Of a DNA stretch of 6,848 nt, positions 5,818 through 6,848 are shown piece after piece. The position numbers and the translations under genes were made by a program. The notes beneath the pieces are model-generated. The model was given only the letters and a program-made list of their open reading frames with translations. It was not told the origin of the DNA and did no database searches. The number at the start of each line of letters is the position of its first letter. Position 1 is the stretch's first letter. The DNA lies in NCBI GenBank assembly GCA_904502045.1, contig CAJGEB010000052.1:1-6848 (forward strand), in the 5' to 3' direction. Source of the DNA: an uncultured Oscillospiraceae bacterium. Lineage in GTDB: Bacteria; Bacillota; Clostridia; Oscillospirales; Ruminococcaceae.

Positions 5818-5841
5818 AACATCCGTCTTTTCACGAATGTT
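5818..5841. repeat. Inverted repeat between pgi and the P-loop gene
   Basis: AACATCCGT (5818–5826) and ACGAATGTT (5833–5841) pair over 9 bp with one non-Watson-Crick position (G·U on the minus-strand transcript) around a 6-nt loop. On the minus strand the hairpin is followed by A-rich sequence, so it is not an intrinsic terminator for pgi. On the plus strand it runs into TTTT (six T's counting the end of the stem), which resembles a weak terminator for antisense transcription. It may also simply be an mRNA processing or stability element between two genes of unequal expression. Confidence 0.45.
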
Positions 5842-5847
5842 TTTTAC

Positions 5848-6848
5848 TTAGTCCTGCAGCTCCTTCTCAAGCTGCGCTCTTAATTCCTCAAATCCTTTTT
5901 TGCCAAGCAGTGCAAACATATTCTTCTTATAGCTCTCTACTCCGGGTTGGTCAAACGGGTTTACTCCGAGCATATATCCCGATATTCCCGCCGCCTTCTC
6001 AAAAAAGTATATGAGGTTTCCGTAATCGTACTCCTTCATGCTCGGAACGTTAAGCACGATATTCGGAGTGTTTCCCTCTGTATGTGCAAGTATCGTTCCT
6101 TCGTACGCCTTTCGGTTTATCTCAGACATTCCTCTGTCCGCCATATAGTTCAGTCCGTCAAAGTCGCCTTCTACCTTCTCAATGTAAAAGTCTTCTCCGG
6201 CGTCCTCTACGTTTATAACAGTTTCAAACATTATCTTTGAGCCGTCTTGAATATACTGTCCGAGCGAATGCAGGTCGGTCGAGAAGGTCGCAGATGCAGG
6301 GAATATTCCCTTCTTATCCTTACCTTCACTCTCGCCGTAAAGCTGCTTGAACCACTCCGCAGTCTGCTGTAATGCAGGCTCGTAGCTCGCAAGCATCTCC
6401 ACCGTTCTGCCCTTTCTGTATAGGCAATTACGCAACGCGGCATATCTGTAACACGCATTATTCTTATCACACACAGCGTATGCTTTTGCCGCATCCGCTG
6501 CTCCGCGCATTATCTCGTCAATATCAACTCCGGCTATAGCCATCGGAAGCAGTCCTGCAGGTGTGAACATCGAATATCTTCCGCCGACGTCATCCGGTAT
6601 TACAAACGTTTCATACCCTTGCTCATCCGCAAATTTCTTTAATGCTCCGCGGCTTTTGTCGGTGATACAATATATCCTCTTCTTCGCCTCTGCATCGCCG
6701 TATTTTTCCTGAAGTATCTTTCTGAAGGCTCTGAATGCTATTCCCGGCTCGACCGTGGTTCCCGACTTCGACACCGTTATTACCGTCAGCTCCTTACCCT
6801 CGCACAGCTTGATTATGCTGTTAAGGTATGCAGGACTGATGTTGTTTC
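5848..6848 (-). CDS. pgi: Glucose-6-phosphate isomerase, 5' end outside the window
   Basis: Pgi interconverts glucose-6-phosphate and fructose-6-phosphate in glycolysis and gluconeogenesis, in the cytoplasm. The visible part is 332 codons from NNISPAYLN to ELQD; about 115 residues are missing at the N-terminus if the protein has the usual ~450-residue Gram-positive length. Visible motifs, numbered from the first whole codon, are SKSGTT (26–31, phosphate binding), signature 1 [13 protein letters not shown] (86–98), GESEGK with Glu172, TDLHS with His193, and signature 2 [11 protein letters not shown] (298–308) with Lys307. The spacing Glu–His 21 and Glu–Lys 135 equals that of the Bacillus catalytic residues E290, H311 and K425 as I recall them. 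A GTG at 6774 is internal, because the frame continues to the window edge with conserved sequence. The next gene starts 56 nt downstream and is probably co-transcribed. Confidence 0.97.
   Translation of the reverse strand, partial: NNISPAYLNSIIKLCEGKELTVITVSKSGTTVEPGIAFRAFRKILQEKYGDAEAKKRIYCITDKSRGALKKFADEQGYETFVIPDDVGGRYSMFTPAGLLPMAIAGVDIDEIMRGAADAAKAYAVCDKNNACYRYAALRNCLYRKGRTVEMLASYEPALQQTAEWFKQLYGESEGKDKKGIFPASATFSTDLHSLGQYIQDGSKIMFETVINVEDAGEDFYIEKVEGDFDGLNYMADRGMSEINRKAYEGTILAHTEGNTPNIVLNVPSMKEYDYGNLIYFFEKAAGISGYMLGVNPFDQPGVESYKKNMFALLGKKGFEELRAQLEKELQD

Noticed and set aside
6231..6494. 87-codon minus-strand frame inside pgi
   Set aside because: It is a shifted frame within pgi, whose catalytic motifs span the same bases in the correct frame.
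1..6848. Mobile elements, CRISPR array, tRNA or other structural RNA genes, phage genes
   Set aside because: I looked for repeated spacers, terminal inverted repeats, transposase or integrase motifs and cloverleaf-like segments and saw none. Coding sequence is almost continuous and of housekeeping type.

Overview
The window looks like ordinary chromosome from a Gram-positive anaerobe of the Clostridia type, with mid-range GC judged by eye. The evidence is purine-rich Shine-Dalgarno (SD) sites, sigma-A-like promoters, the DUF512–der–plsY order, and a one-step meso-diaminopimelate dehydrogenase of the ~300-residue type. I would not name a genus. Every supported gene lies on the minus strand, so the plus strand reads as pyrimidine-rich. 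The window is densely packed with housekeeping genes. I see no mobile element, CRISPR array, tRNA or rRNA.

In the direction of transcription (right to left): (1) 6848–5337 holds the 3' three-quarters of pgi (glucose-6-phosphate isomerase) and a 136-residue P-loop protein of unknown role, closed by a 10-bp terminator hairpin. (2) 5302–4343 is ddh, with its own promoter. (3) 4325–3561 is the yceD (DUF177)–rpmF (ribosomal protein L32) pair, driven by a promoter matching the consensus exactly (TTGACA, 17 bp, TATAAT). (4) A GAAA-loop hairpin with a poor T tract at 3521–3546 separates rpmF from (5) the DUF512/PDZ iron-sulfur protein, der (double GTPase for 50S ribosome assembly) and plsY (glycerol-3-phosphate acyltransferase). 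DUF512 and der overlap by one base. (6) At the left edge a strong promoter (154–126) drives a ~100-nt leader and the first six codons of a gene that by position is probably gpsA.

Functionally the window joins central carbon metabolism (pgi), peptidoglycan and lysine precursor supply (ddh), ribosome building (rpmF, yceD, der) and the first steps of phospholipid synthesis (plsY, probable gpsA). GpsA would make the glycerol-3-phosphate that PlsY acylates. Three start sites were set from the sequence: ddh at 5239 rather than 5302, yceD at 4269 rather than 4278, and a TTG start for DUF512 at 3483.

I did not find a convincing undescribed system. The points most worth a second look are the structured leader with a possible basic upstream peptide before the left-edge gene, the tiny P-loop protein behind pgi, and the leaky-looking hairpin between rpmF and the DUF512 operon.
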